Source: Candidatus Caccousia avistercoris | GTDB lineage: Bacteria > Bacillota > Clostridia > Oscillospirales > Acutalibacteraceae | NCBI GenBank assembly: GCA_018715025.1 | Contig: DVMK01000160.1 | Span: 1 to 12,525 of the forward strand | Direction of reading: 5' to 3' | DNA length: 12,525 nucleotides | Shown: positions 12,478 to 12,525 of the stretch, piece after piece | Layout: every line of letters begins with the position of its first letter | Position numbering within the stretch: the first letter of the stretch is position 1 | Program-made: the position numbers and the translations under genes | The notes under the pieces: generated by a model | The model's input: only the letters and a program-made list of their open reading frames with translations | Database searches by the model: none | What the model was told of the DNA's origin: nothing

Positions 12478-12525
12478 TTATATTTTAGCATTTCTAATTT
12501 TCTCAAGAAAGCGGCTAACGGTATA
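12478..12525 (-). CDS. C-terminal tail of an unknown protein in AT-rich DNA (partial)
   Basis: From the right edge the minus strand reads YTVSRFLEKIRNAKI and stops at TAA (12478-12480). The sequence is AT-rich, unlike the rest of the window. It could be the end of a mobile-element gene such as a transposase or recombinase, but 15 residues do not allow a family call, and an open frame this short can arise by chance. Confidence 0.3.
   Translation of the reverse strand, partial: YTVSRFLEKIRNAKI

Overview
The window looks like a chromosomal segment of a GC-rich member of the Clostridia, most likely an Oscillospiraceae-type gut anaerobe. The reasons are Shine-Dalgarno sites of the GGAGG type, sigma-A promoters (TTGACA/TATAAT) standing out as AT-rich islands in GC-rich DNA, intrinsic terminators, an xpaC-telA gene pair as in Bacillus, and an ECF sigma/anti-sigma pair of Firmicutes style. 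The genus is not decided by the sequence.

Left part (1-6494), all on the minus strand. A telA gene (cut by the left edge) lies downstream of an xpaC-type gene. Both are probably transcribed from a near-consensus promoter at 2973-3001, which leaves a leader of about 400 nt made of GC-rich repeats and long hairpins. Upstream are a MATE-family efflux transporter with its own promoter and folded leader, an ECF sigma factor with an overlapping membrane-anchored anti-sigma-like protein, and a 74-residue four-cysteine protein. A candidate ECF-type autoregulatory promoter precedes the sigma gene.

Right part (about 6656-12294), all on the plus strand. A YgjP/DUF45-type zinc metallopeptidase is followed by a strong terminator. 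Next comes a two-gene unit of an XRE-family repressor and a four-helix membrane protein, behind a promoter overlapped by two matching dyad operators. A 412-bp gap then holds a consensus promoter and several hairpins, three of them terminator-like, before prfC (release factor 3). prfC overlaps a TIGR01212-type radical SAM gene, and an Eis-like acetyltransferase follows; a large terminator closes this three-gene run.

Right edge (about 12393-12525). A short 3' coding remnant on the minus strand ends abruptly at AT-rich DNA that carries the tail of another minus-strand reading frame. This looks like an insertion or recombination junction.

The strongest leads outside ordinary genes are the gap before prfC, which resembles an orphan type I antitoxin RNA or an attenuator; the repeat-built leader of xpaC-telA; the paired operators of the XRE gene; and the folded leaders of the MATE gene and the four-cysteine gene. 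I saw no complete mobile element, CRISPR array, rRNA or tRNA.
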